Below, in pieces: positions 24,001 through 34,341 of a stretch of 64,000 nt of DNA. The position numbers and the translations under genes are program-made. Position 1 is the stretch's first letter. Every line of letters begins with the position of its first letter. A model generated the notes under the pieces. That model saw nothing but the letters and a program-made list of their open reading frames with translations, was not told where the DNA came from and did not search any database. This DNA comes from Marsupella aquatica (Eukaryota; Marchantiophyta), in NCBI GenBank assembly GCA_973895155.1, contig OZ316896.1, forward strand, positions 186,001 to 250,000, given 5' to 3'.

Positions 24001-24371
24001 GTACTCACCTGCCCGTTCGAACAGGCATCCCCAAAAATGTGCCGCAAGGTTGCCTTCGTCCACCCCTCCGTGTTACCCTTCAACTCCCAGTGTAGGTCGT
24101 TGCAGCGATTGATGGCTTCCAGGATGCCGACGATTTTGTTTTCGCAAAACAGAAGGTCGTCGAGCTGATTGGCAGTAGGAGTCCACAAGAACTCGGCCTT
24201 GATAAGACCTCCTCCTAAGAAAGCCATCTTCTGCAGTTCCCAGAGCCGAGCGAGCTCCTGCCATTCTCGAGCTGCTCTCTCCGATTCTTCGTCCTCGTAA
24301 GTCCTGACGTACTCACCTGCCCGTTCGAACAGGCATCCCCAAAAATGTGCCGCTTGATTGACGTTGCTCAT
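21085..24371 (-). pseudogene. LTR-borne ORF, copy A (coiled-coil protein)
   Basis: The frame starts at ATG 24371, 376 bases into the LTR. Order: an N-terminal region (AAHFWGCLFERAGEYV, RAAREWQELARLWEL), a basic patch (PAKRTRSAAPRK), and a conserved globular part (YQGFMAGSGLEAFVRLPW, LTPRVIAEVFGLP, FPGPSTKNGFFRNTCTNPH, SRLGYHMPLLCRYAR). Then come a Pro-rich linker, YAKDRAMEYGEMCGDLAL, and a coiled coil of ~300 residues rich in E, K, L and Q. Breaks: a 308-bp tandem duplication shifts the frame near 24,050, a Trp codon (TGG) is TGA near 22,146, and the C-terminus is lost at the truncated LTR end. No signal peptide or membrane segment is seen. The function is unknown. Confidence 0.75.
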
Positions 24372-24747
24372 ACCCTCCTTGAGTTGATCGTTGGTATTTG
24401 TTCCAACCCCGAGTGCTTGCCTAAGCAGCTGACAGCATTTGGCCTTCCGTAGTCGTCTGCCCAGTTCGTTCTTGCAAATGAGCCACTATTCCTCGCGAGC
24501 GGTCCTTACCCCTCTCCTCCTCTTCTTCCCTCCCGTTGGTCACCCCTAGCCACCGATGCTAAGCGCGCCCTAACCCTAATTGTGTTCTCTCCCCCGGCGT
24601 CCTTAATTCCTGCCTCGGCCCGGGTTCCATAGTCACCCTTAATTGTTTATATTTTCCTTTGTTTTTGTTCCTATACTAAGGTGTTTCTAGGGTACACTCC
24701 TGCTTTACCATGTAAACCGGCCTAGTGATTCCTGGCTAGGCATCACA
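21096..24747 (-). repeat. 3' LTR of element 1 (truncated)
   Basis: The LTR begins (on the - strand) at 24747 with TGTGATGCCTAG, directly after the purine-rich AAGTGGGGAGCCA. It runs through the LTR-borne reading frame and stops at ~21096 inside the frame's C-terminal part. The last ~1.1 kb of the LTR, present in the other copies, is missing. Confidence 0.85.
23737..24352. repeat. 308-bp tandem duplication inside the LTR ORF
   Basis: 23737-24044 and 24045-24352 are almost identical. The unit is not a multiple of three, so it breaks the frame. Copies B, C and F do not show it, so it arose in this LTR. Confidence 0.85.
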
Positions 24748-26050
24748 TGGCTCCCCACTTAATTGTGAAGCATCCTCGCGAACAACTTCATCTTCGTCCA
24801 TATAGTATTTCTTGAGGCGGTCGTAATGGATGCAAACTGGGTACACCTCTCCAATAATGTTGGCCAATTGCACGGAGCCATTGGAGAACTTCATGGTTAC
24901 TCTGAAGGGTACTAACCAGCGCGTGTAAAGTTTACCTGGAAACCTATTATACCTACTGTCATAAAGTAATACAAGATCTTCTGTGTGAATACTAACTGGT
25001 TTCAACTTCTTATCATACTGTTGCTTCATGGTATTCTGTCTATATTCTACTCTCTCAGCTGAAATCATTCTTGCCTCTTCTAAAGCTTCTAACCTATACT
25101 CTCGCTCCTTTAGGCTTTCCTCCACTGAAGATCTCTCCTCAATTGTAACTTGAAATGTAGGAATCTCAAGTTGCATTGGTACCAGGGCTTCCTGTCCAAA
25201 GGTTAAGAAAAAAGGTGTATGACCGGGAGTGGATTTATAGGCTAAATTGTAAGCAAAAACAGCAGCAAACAATTTATCATCCCAATCGAGTTTGTTCTGA
25301 GCTACGGTTTTGTTCAATATCTTTCCTATAATTCCATTGGCTCGTTCTGTCAACCCATTTGCCTTTGGGTGGTAGGGAGTAGTAGGCCTATGTCTAACTA
25401 AATACTGCTCATTTAAACGACTAATTATATCATTCAGAAAATGGGTTCCTCTATCACTAACTAATTCTAAGGGTGCGCCATACCTGGTGAAGATCTGCTC
25501 ATACATGAATCGAGCCGTAGTAATTGCATCATCCTTCATTGTCGGCCTGGCCTCTACCCACTTAGTTGCATAATCCGTGGCCAAGATTATGTACTTGTTT
25601 CTTCGAGGATGAGTCAATGGTTTCAGAGGTCCGATGTAATCAATACCCCACTTCTCAAATGGTGCCAGAGGTAGAATAGGGTGCAGTGGATGTCTTGTGG
25701 GCGCCCTTGGTCCTCCCGCTCACTGACAAGGATCGCATTGTTTGATAAACTTATAGACATCTTTGTGCAAGGTGGGCCACCAGTAACCGGCATTTAATAT
25801 CTTTTTAGAAGTGGTTATTGGAGCGAAATGCCCCCCGGCCTCCTCCCCGTGCATAGCTCGTAAGACTCATTTTACTTCTCCCTCCTCCAAACACCTTTGA
25901 ATCGTGCCACTGATTCCATGCCTGTGTAGTACGCCCTTAATGCACTGATATCGTCTGACCTTCCGCAGAAAGACTACGGCTTGCTCTCGGCTTAGTCCGG
26001 GCTGTAATCTGGAAGTGCTGAGAAATTGTAAAATCTCAGGGTACCATGTA
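24736..26050 (-). pseudogene. Integrase (end of pol), with zinc-binding region
   Basis: The HHCC region lies at ~25,700-25,870 (GEEAGGHFAP...IKQCDPCQ). The catalytic core follows: IDYIGP (first Asp), SDRGTHF (second Asp) and ANGLTERANG (Glu), with the last two 36 residues apart as in the D,D(35)E family. The C-terminal GPY/F-like part reads FPGKLYTRWLVPFRV, where the expected Gly of RWxGPF is Val. There is no chromodomain. Two Arg codons appear as TGA (near 25,868 and 25,723), so the integrase is split. The main open part is 24736-25617. The stop codon TAG lies at 24736-24738, which is inside the 3' LTR. The enzyme would insert the cDNA into the genome. Confidence 0.85.
24748..24765 (-). other. 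Polypurine tract of element 1
   Basis: The - strand reads TTAAGTGGGGAGCCA immediately before the LTR start TGTGATG. This is where plus-strand DNA synthesis would begin. It is also coding, because pol reads through it. Confidence 0.75.
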
Positions 26051-26054
26051 TCAG

Positions 26055-27815
26055 CTATTTCCACAATAAATAGCTCCTCGTCGGGAAATCGATCGTCGAT
26101 GCAATCCGTTGCAGGTTCACCTGTGATCCTTGAAAAGAAGTCGGCATTGGCGTGTTGCTTTCCGACTTGATTTTTAGCTCGTAGTCAAACTCCTGTAATA
26201 GCAAAATCCATCTTGCTACCCTGCCTGTAAGGTCCGGTTTATTTACTAGGTACTTCAAACTTTCATGATTAGTATGAAAGATTACCTTGTACCCTAGTAG
26301 ATAATGCCTAAACTTTTTACATGAATAAATGACTCCTAATGCTTCTCTTTCTATGGTGGAGTAGTTTCGTTCGGCATCGGCAAGCTGGCGGCTTGCAAAG
26401 TATATGGGATGGTCCCTTCCTTTCTCATCCAACTGACTTAGTACTGAGCCAATACAGAAGCCTGAGACATCTACAAAGACATGAAAATCCTTGTTCCAGT
26501 CTGGTGCTATCATGACTGGGGCCTCTACTAACATCTGCTTCAATTCCACTACTACTGTTACTCGTTCTGGTGTGGGTTCGAAGTCTGCACCTGCCTTGAG
26601 CATGTTGGTTAATGGTAAAGCTAGCTTGGCAAAATCCTTGCTGAACCGACGATAATAACCAATGCACCCCAAGAAGGATCTCACATCTTTTATGTTCTTA
26701 GGTTGCATAATATCTAGCCATACTGCTAGCTTACCTTTATCAATCTCAATGCCCTTCTTTGATACCTTGTGACCTAGTAGCACACCCTCTGTTACTCCAA
26801 AGAAACATTTATCGGGGTGTAACTTGAGACCTACCTCTCTGCATCTCATGAAGGTTTTCCTGAGGTATTTAGCATGTTTCGATGCCTTCCCAAATACTGC
26901 AAAGTCATCAATGAAGATTTCCATGAATTTTCTCAAGTAGTCATGAAAAATGTTCACCATTAATCGTTGGAACATAGCTGGTGCGTTACATAGTCCAAAC
27001 GGCATACGATTGAAGACATAGATCCCCCATTCCGTGATGAAGGCTGTCTTGATTTGGTCCTCCTGCCTAATCCTGATTTGGTTATAACCAGAGTACCCAT
27101 CTATGAATGAGTATAGTTCATGACTGGCTACCATGTCTAACACCATATCAGTAAAGGGTAAAGGAAAATGATCTTTCAATGTAGCCTCATTCAACTTCCT
27201 GTAATCCTGACAAACACGGATCTTTGGTTTACCATCAGGTCCAGCTTTCTTGGGAACTATCACAATTGGAGACACCCAGTCTGAATGCAGGACTGGAGTG
27301 ATGAATCCGGCTTCCACTAGTTTATCGATTTCAGCCTTGACCATCAGAGAATACTTGGGGTTCATCCTTCAAATCGGTTGTCGAAATGATTTGGCCCCTA
27401 ACATGAGATCAATTCGGTGTTCTCCTAGTTTTGGGTCTACTCCCTTCAGATCTTGGTGACTCCATGCGAACACATCCTGAAATTCAATTAGTAATTCGCT
27501 GATCTCTTTCTCAAGCTCAGGTGCTAGGTCCCGCCCCAAGTTCAGTTCCCTTCCTTCTCCTAAGTCGAGCTTCCGGTATTGCCGTGCTTGGATCATATTA
27601 ATCTGCTTCTTCAAATTCGGGTCCAACGCGGCCTCCAGCCTCTCCAGTCTCATACCTCCATAGACTGGAATCTCGGCGGTACTAGCCGAATTGGTTGACT
27701 GGAGTTCTCCCTGGATATTAACAGACTGTTCCCTTACCGTTCTGCTTGGTTTTGCATTGGTTGTCGGCTCCCCTTCCTGACTCGGCTCTGGTTTCTTCCC
27801 GTGCATCTTATCCAT
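26055..27815 (-). pseudogene. Reverse transcriptase and RNase H (pol)
   Basis: The upstream part (27815-27369) ends SFRQPI, then TGA replaces an Arg codon before MNPKYSLMVKAEIDKL. In the 436-codon frame 27365-26055 the RT spans residues ~10-190: DYRKLNEATLKDHFPLPF, FIDGYSGYNQI, FGLCNAPAMFQR and catalytic FIDD at 151-154. RNase H spans ~295-400: FVDVSG (Asp 299) and EREALGVIYSCKKFRHYLLG. The third acidic residue, usually TDH, is TNH (365-367), which should inactivate it. The frame shifts near 26,160, where a Tat-like ADFFSR tail would follow. Copying of genomic RNA into DNA is the known role. Confidence 0.85.
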
Positions 27816-27917
27816 TCCTGCTTCCCTGAGGGTCAGGCCATCGTGCTCTTCCGGCTTCTAGTAGGGCCTCAATTTGTTCTGCCCTTGTGATCGGCTTGTA
27901 AGCCGATCCTTTGGTAT

Positions 27918-29786
27918 TTAATTTGTTGCCGATGATAGACGGCGTTGTGGATCCTGTCGGCTCTGCCACAACGCCCGAGGAAAATCCACTGTCTCTGGTG
28001 TAGCTCCCCACCTAGCCGTTTCATCTAGCCGATCCGCCTCTTGTGTCTCCTCCAGAATTGAAGCTAAAAATGTTGACTCTATGGCAAAACAATCCTCGGT
28101 CTCTTCTTCACCTTCCTCCATGTTACTCTCCATATGTTCGTGCCATAGTCCGCTGGGGGGTACTTCCGGTCCAAACACACTTTCTTCGGTTAGGTCAGTG
28201 AGGCATTCTAACCAACGTACTTCATCGGCTGACTCGAGTCCACTGTCGTACCCATCTACTTCCCTGATGCTTTTCCTACAGTCATCCTTAGTGTCCCATG
28301 ATACCGTGATAGAGGGGGTCCCAAAAGTGAACTCCTTCTTACCCCAATCTTCTATTACCTTGGCTAGGTACAACCATGGCCTGCCAATTAATAGTCGAAA
28401 CGACATAGGGTTTACTGGCTTCATCACTACATAGTTAATGCTAAAGAAAATACCTCCTATCTCAGTTTTGATGCCGGTTAACACCCCCGTGGGAATGACC
28501 TGATACCCATTGGCCATGTTTAACACTCTTCCAGTCATCTCCGGCGTTAGACCCCATCCTTTTGTTGTTGAATCAATCATAATACATACCCTGGATCCTC
28601 CATCAATGGGTACTCGCAATAATACTTCTCCTTGAATCATTAATGGTAATGCTGGGGCTCCTTGATCTTCTTCTATCATCAGCACATCGGATCTGGTTGC
28701 TACCTTGGGTAATCTCGGTTTGCCGAGAATTGCCTTCCTTAACTGCTTCCGGAAGTACGGGCTATTTTTCAATAGTTGACCTACGGTTGCCGAGACTCTA
28801 GATTCTAGCACATCTTTAGCCAGGTCATAGGGAACTATCGGCTTCTCTTCTGGCGGTGTCTTCATCTTGGCTTTGGTCTGTTTCTTCACGCTGGTTTCCA
28901 CAGTCGTTGGATCCTCCGAAGCAAATAGTGCTTTTGCTCGTTCCACATCCTTGGCTATGGCTTCGGTATTCTCCAGGGTTTCTAATTCTCGCAGTTGTTC
29001 CTTAACACTAGCCGTAATAGCGGGGTAGAACAACTTAGGGTGATCTCGATTGAAATCGCTGTCCTGTGAAGGATTGGGGTCACTGGTGAGCTCATGGCTT
29101 ACCTGTGTTGTCGGCGCCTTTCCTTCCCCTTCCATCGACGTTGACGAAGAGTCGATTCTTTCTTCCTTATCCTTCCCTTTATTTTTGGCCAGCCCATCCC
29201 ACCTTTCCTTCCTTCTGGTGGATCGAATAGAGACCCGGTAGCAATCATGATCCAAATCTTCTTCTGAAAATGTTGATAAGGCCTCGGCCTCATCATCAGA
29301 TGGTCCGAACTCTGCCTCGGCATCCGTTTGCCATCCGAGTTTGATGTGGTTGATTTGAACTCCTCCGGGGGTAGTACCTAGTAGTAAAACTTTGACTAGC
29401 AAGAGCTTATGATTTGCGGCCAGGCCTGCCAACCAAGTAGGACATTGTCCTAGCATGTGACCCTCCTGTCGGCATCCCATACATAGCTGAGCTGGTTGTC
29501 CATCACCTTGTTTGCGTGACGCATTCGGGCATTCTCTAGCAAAATGACCAGGTTGACCACAATTATAGCATGCCGCAAATCTTTGCATATTCAGCCTAGG
29601 AGGTACTGACGGATTTTGAATAATCCGAGGATACATCTCTCCCGGATTGTTCCTTAATCCTGACCAGAGAGATGCAGGTCTGTTGGATAAGTCTCGTGCT
29701 CCAGTCTCACTAATGCCGAAAACACTATCAGCAGCATCCCCTAAAAAGTACTCTATTTCTCCCTGACATGGTCTAGCCTCAGTCAC
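27918..29786 (-). CDS. Zinc-knuckle and aspartic protease part of gag-pol
   Basis: This 622-codon open stretch starts after a frameshift. Two CCHC knuckles follow each other at residues 73-86 (CYNCGQPGHFAREC) and 102-115 (CMGCRQEGHMLGQC), the nucleic-acid binding motif of nucleocapsid. A long charged linker follows. A retropepsin-like domain sits around residues 380-490 with the active-site block VPIDGGSRVCIMI (DGGS in place of DTGS) and the later LLIGRPWLY block. It ends at a stop where a further frameshift (~27,990) would lead on to residues 28011-27808 and then RT. The protease would cut the polyprotein. One frame continuous with gag is expected in an active copy. Confidence 0.8.
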   Translation of the reverse strand: MTEARPCQGEIEYFLGDAADSVFGISETGARDLSNRPASLWSGLRNNPGEMYPRIIQNPSVPPRLNMQRFAACYNCGQPGHFARECPNASRKQGDGQPAQLCMGCRQEGHMLGQCPTWLAGLAANHKLLLVKVLLLGTTPGGVQINHIKLGWQTDAEAEFGPSDDEAEALSTFSEEDLDHDCYRVSIRSTRRKERWDGLAKNKGKDKEERIDSSSTSMEGEGKAPTTQVSHELTSDPNPSQDSDFNRDHPKLFYPAITASVKEQLRELETLENTEAIAKDVERAKALFASEDPTTVETSVKKQTKAKMKTPPEEKPIVPYDLAKDVLESRVSATVGQLLKNSPYFRKQLRKAILGKPRLPKVATRSDVLMIEEDQGAPALPLMIQGEVLLRVPIDGGSRVCIMIDSTTKGWGLTPEMTGRVLNMANGYQVIPTGVLTGIKTEIGGIFFSINYVVMKPVNPMSFRLLIGRPWLYLAKVIEDWGKKEFTFGTPSITVSWDTKDDCRKSIREVDGYDSGLESADEVRWLECLTDLTEESVFGPEVPPSGLWHEHMESNMEEGEEETEDCFAIESTFLASILEETQEADRLDETARWGATPETVDFPRALWQSRQDPQRRLSSATN

Positions 29787-30914
29787 ATGCCGAACATTAC
29801 TAGTATTAAGTTTAGGACACGCATCTTTATGGTGTCCGGTTTATAACATAAGGCACACCATACAGAGCTATCCTCCTGTACTACCTTCTTCTTTGGTTTT
29901 ACCTCTGCTATTATAGCCTTAAGCTGCTGGGTAAGAGCTACGAGATTATCTGGCATTTTAGCCTCTAGTTTGACTTTCAACTTCCCCCTCCTTCTGCCCT
30001 TCTTTTTCCTAGTTTTCTTCTTCTTCAGAACTAGAAGATGACTCACTCTTGCTACTTCCACTATTCGAGCTTGAGTTATCACTTCTTGACTTCTTAGAAT
30101 GTTTCTTTTTCTTATCTTTTTTCTTATGGGGTGATCCTTCCTCCGATGAGGAACTCTCAGACTTAAGTTGTTTCTTCCGGCTTGTGATATCTGCATTAAT
30201 GTATAATTGAATATTCTTAATTGCCTCGGCTAAAGTCTCTGGGTTCTCCTTCCTAATTGCAAAACTCATCTTCTGTGGCAAAGCATTCACTAACCATTGA
30301 AGTTGCATACCTTCAGATGCATTGGTCTTTGTACGTCTTACCAACTTTTGGAAGCGTTGCAAGAACTTCCTGAAGGATTTGTTCTCCTTGAACCGAAGTT
30401 GTCCCAACTTCAGCACTGCTAACTCTGAAGTTCCAATGGGTCGAAACTCCTTGACAAATAATGGTCTGAAAGTATTCCATATGGCTTGATCTTCCACGTC
30501 CAAGGCTCTATACCAAGGCCTAGCCTCACCTTTGAACAGGCCGGGAAGAATTTGCATCTTGATGGCCGATTCTCCATTTGCTGCAGTAGTTCCTTCGAAG
30601 TCATCCAACCATTTGTCCGGATCCTCATCTCCTCTACCATGAAAGGCCTTGTAATGAATACGTGACCGTTGGCTCAGTCTGGTCCCTGGCCTCTCGTCTG
30701 GCCGTGCCTCTGGTTCCCCCATGTCGGTTGGAGACTCACTTCTCCTTACTGACCCTTCTTCTGGTATGTCTTCTTCGATGCCACTTTCAGTTACGGAGCT
30801 ACTAGCTCTTTCTGCCCCTCTCAGTCGCTGTGTATCATGCCACCCGGCGAGCTGCTGCAAACGAGCTCTCTCCCGTTGAATCGCTCTTTCCTCCCTCGGC
30901 ATAGGTTCAGTCAT
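29783..30914 (-). pseudogene. gag (capsid) with broken first zinc knuckle
   Basis: The first frame 30914-30009 (301 codons) starts MTEPMPREER and holds the Retrotrans_gag pattern at about residues 85-235 (GDEDPDKWLDDFEG, LPGLFKGEARPWYRAL, WNTFRPLFVKEF, FRKFLQRFQKLVRR). It then becomes Ser/Glu/Lys-rich (KKKDKKKKHSKKSR). A frameshift near 30,010 leads into 30196-29783, which carries WCALCYK. A second frameshift near 29,835 leads to GHHKDAC. Together these would be a third CCHC knuckle. The product forms the particle that packages the RNA. Confidence 0.8.
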
Positions 30915-30960
30915 TACCTACGCTTCCTTCCTAGCTTCATATCTCACGGCTTAAGAAATG

Positions 30961-30981
30961 CCCCCTCCATCTAGCGCCAAA
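30961..30981 (-). other. Primer binding site of element 1
   Basis: On the - strand the 5' LTR ends CACCACA. After a short T run, TGGCGCTAGATGGAGGGGGC follows. Position and the TGGCGC start fit a tRNA primer site of Tat/Athila-type elements. The exact tRNA was not determined. Confidence 0.65.
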
Positions 30982-31901
30982 AATGTGGTGCGTCCCATGG
31001 CTCCCCAAACCCAAGAAACCCCCCCCGCACAAGCCGATTCCTGCAGGTTTGGTGCTCGGCGAGGCCGTTTCCGCGGCTTAGCGGCATGGGACGCTGCTAA
31101 CCTCCTTTCTACTACTACTATTAACATTTTACACACATATACTGGACAGATCCTTCATCGGGTCATGAGATACGCAGTCGGCCTAATCTAGGCCTTCTCT
31201 TGTCTTTCCCTCCTGTTGGTTAGGTATATTTGGATTCCGCCGCCGGAATGATCCCCAATTGGTTTGGTTAAGCCGCTAAGACCTCTCTCAGCTCGACACA
31301 TCCAACTCTCACTCCCTTGCTTACTTCCCTTCTACTTGTTGATGTGGGCACTCTTCACACAAGTTAATGCAACACACAAATAGCAAAATGACTCCTTCTG
31401 ACTGAGTTATACCATGCACTTGCAATACAAACAGTACATCTCATACACAAGCTCTGCGAACTAAGCCGTGAGGCCAACTCGATTCAGTTCTTAGGTATGA
31501 GGAAACATGAATATACACAAGGGTCACTGTATGACTAACCGAGAGCTTCTCTTACTACTTGATCCCAGCCCTGCTGGTGCAACTAAAAACTTGCTAAAGA
31601 AGAGGCCCTGAACTCCCCGCAGCCCAGGTACTTATCCTGGTTGTGGATCCGCCTGATTCCTTGCAGCGTAAGCCTAATCTACCTACTGTAATCTACCTAA
31701 CTGTAATCTACCTATGTACAGCGAGGTAGGAGCACAAGTGTCGTCCTCACCCGTGGATCCAAAATCCCACTAATCTAAGTGTCACGGCCGTCTCCTGGTC
31801 CTGATCCTAAGTCTAAACTTGGAGATCAGCGCCCGCCCTGCCCACTCACGCCTCCTACCTCCACGTCCGCCCTCCCTAAAAGGGACGGCGCCCTTACACC
31901 G

Positions 31902-34341
31902 TCATGACACCGGTGGCTGGTCCTCAATGGACGCCCCCAACGCTTCCTCCGCAGCCACTGCCGTTGGTCCCTCCTCTGACAGATTACCTGCCCCTGACCG
32001 AGTCAACTCTTCATCGGCCTGACTGGGTCCACCCTCGGCTTCGGCCTCTGATATGGCTACGGCCTCTAATATGGCTATGGTCTCCCCGGCATGTCCTAGT
32101 GGAGGATCCGGTACCTCGGCAGCATTACTGGTTCTCCCGGCCTCGGCCTTGCTATCTCCACTCCCTAGGATCGGTGGATCCACCGCCATGCCGATGCCGG
32201 AGATTGGTGCCGGGTTTATCTTCTTGGTCATAATGGCTTGAGAAGCCGTATAACTCCCAGACCTAGAAGGTTTCCGCTTCTTCTTCTTCCCTATTTTGAC
32301 AGCCGGTTCCTTCCCCTTGCCACTTACCTTTGGCACCGGGGTGAGTGTTTCGGCTTGTCCTTCGGCCAATACTACCCCTGGTAACTGGGTTTCCCCAATT
32401 GGAGTTGGACCTGATGAAGCCAAGCATTTAAATACTACGGCTTGTGTCTTCAGTCGCTACGTTTGGTTGTCGGCCCGCCGCTGTAGGTTCTCCATCTTCC
32501 TTGTGATTTCCTCCAACTCCTCCTGGGTCTCGTCCAGGTCCTTGCGTGCCTCCTCCAGCTCCTTATTGGCTTCCTCCAATTCTTTCTTTAAGGTAGCCCT
32601 CTCCTCCTGGGTTGCTCTTAGCTCCTTGTCGAGCTCTGCTACGACCACAGACTCCATCTTATTCATCTTGGCATAAGTCTGGTCGAGCTGGTCGTCCTTT
32701 TCACGCAGGTCGGCCTTGAAGCTGGCCGTTAGGGACGCAAGCTCCTGCTGTAGCACAATAATCCCTTGATAGGATTTCCCTAACTCTGCTTCCTTCTGCT
32801 CAAGGGCTCTGCGGATATCTTTGAGCTCTCCTTTCAACGCCCTCTCCCTTCTCTGGTTCTCCGCCATGGCTCGATTGTTGGTTGCTAAGTGGGCCTCCTA
32901 TGCATCCCTTAGCTCCTGCTTCCATTTCTCTCTTTCCTTGACTGCGCCGACCAACTCTCCTTGGGTCCGAGTCAGTTTATCTTTGATAATTTGATTGTCA
33001 GACTGAGCGGTATCCAACTGCCCCTGCATGATGTTTAGCTCATGCCGCTTAATCCGCAGCTCATCTTGGGCTTTCTTGGCCACCTACAGGACTTCCGCCT
33101 TGGCTTCCTTCTCCCTAAGCCGCTGGATGACCTCGTCCTTCTTGCTTCTCTCCAAAGCCACCGCTTCTTCTAATCGGTGCTTTTCCAACATCTCCCTCTG
33201 GAAAAAGGGTCCCTGCTCCAACTCCTCCCCAAAGATGCTGAGCGCCAGGTCCCCACACATCTCCCCGTACTCCATGGCTCTATCCTTAGCATAGGTGGAG
33301 TAACTAGAAGTCATCGGCATCAACCACCGCGGCCTCTGCTCCCAAGCCGCCTTGCGGATTTCTTCTATGGTGGCAAGAGGGTTGCTTCTTTTTTCGGCAA
33401 GCCGCCTGATGTCCTCCGGCCAATCTCCTCCTAGTAATTCTTTCTCCCTAACCAGGACTGCTTTCTCTTCCTCCCTAAGTTGCTCCTGAAATTCTTGTGC
33501 CGTCTGCTTTATGCCGTCAAAGCTCGGGGGAGCAACCTCTGGTGGGGGAGACTCGGGGCTACTATGCTGGGTGGGGTCCCCTCGCACTACTCTTGGAAGT
33601 GTGGGGATAAATCGGCCACAGGTCCTTACTCCTGGAACATGATGATCCAACCCATAGCCAGAGTTATCATTACTATAGTCCTCCACCGCCTCCTCCACTA
33701 CTTGGACTCTCGGCTTCTCCCTTTGTTCCCTTGGTCCTGTCGTGCAAACGGCCTTACCGATCACGGGCTCTGGTTCCTCTTGTTTCCAAGCTATCGTCTC
33801 CCTCTGCTCTCCACGGGAAGGAGCCTTAGGCTGCTCTGCCTCTGATTCAGGGCTTGAGGCTCCCACGTACATTTGTACTCCCGGCTTGTGTTCCGGCCTC
33901 CCTCCTCCTTGGCTCCGGTAAAGGGGTCTTCCCTTCTGAGTTGGCTTAGGCCGACCTCTGGGGCAATGTCTTGTATCAGTACCGTTGCCATTGCCGTTGC
34001 CGTTCTCTTTTCCTTCTCCAGCAATTTCAGCAGATTTTGCATGCCTGGTTGCTGCATCGGCAAGTCTTCTTTCCTTGGCCGAAACACCTGCTCGATCGTC
34101 GGACTGTCGGGCTGGTTGGGCTTCTCTGGTGCCGGCCCCTGGTCCGGAACCTCCTCCGGTGCCCTTGCCGATAGGGGAAGTACTGGGGCAAAGATTTGAC
34201 TTCTGGCATACCGGCACAACAGCGGCATGTGATAGCCAAGCCGGGACACGCTTTCCACGCCGATCACCTGCTGTTCCTCCTTCAAGATCTTCTTCAGTTG
34301 GTTGAGGAGGTACCCGTTGTAATCCCGGCTTGGGTCTGGCC
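31902..34341 (-). pseudogene. LTR-borne ORF, copy B
   Basis: This is the C-terminal two thirds of the same protein as copy A, with an N-terminal remnant at 39033-39218 (AEIG/AKIGKAQVYLAERP block). It ends at 31902 with ASIEDQPPVS. Just before that lie a basic KKKKRKPSRSG patch and an acidic, Ala/Glu-rich tail. Stops: CAG to TAG near 33,084, GAG to TAG near 32,895 and GAG to TAG near 32,455. It is also split by solo LTR C. Confidence 0.75.
34337..34341. repeat. Target duplication TGGCC, left
   Basis: TGGCC occurs at 34337-34341 and again at 39033-39037. Removing 34342-39037 restores exactly the sequence of copy A at 23,053-23,070 (GGTCTGGCCTTTCTGCC). Confidence 0.95.

Larger units (their letters stand above)
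30984..34341 (-). repeat. 5' LTR of element 1, main part (rest at 39033-39218)
   Basis: The LTR end (TGTGGTGCGTCCC on the + strand) lies at 30984, next to the primer site. The region 30984-31901 is the part downstream of the LTR ORF, presumably containing promoter, RNA start and U5, but no convincing TATA box was seen. The LTR is interrupted at 34341/34342 by solo LTR C and resumes at 39033. It is cut at 39218, where LINE sequence begins. Confidence 0.85.

Noticed and set aside
21085-24371. LTR ORF read as an envelope gene, since it follows pol as env does in Athila
   Set aside because: No signal peptide, transmembrane segment or glycoprotein features; it lies inside the LTR, not between pol and the LTR.
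24565-24585. CCCTAACCCTAAT in the LTR as interstitial telomere repeat (also near 38,855, 46,450 and 63,135)
   Set aside because: Only two units, at the same LTR position in each copy; it is part of the LTR sequence.
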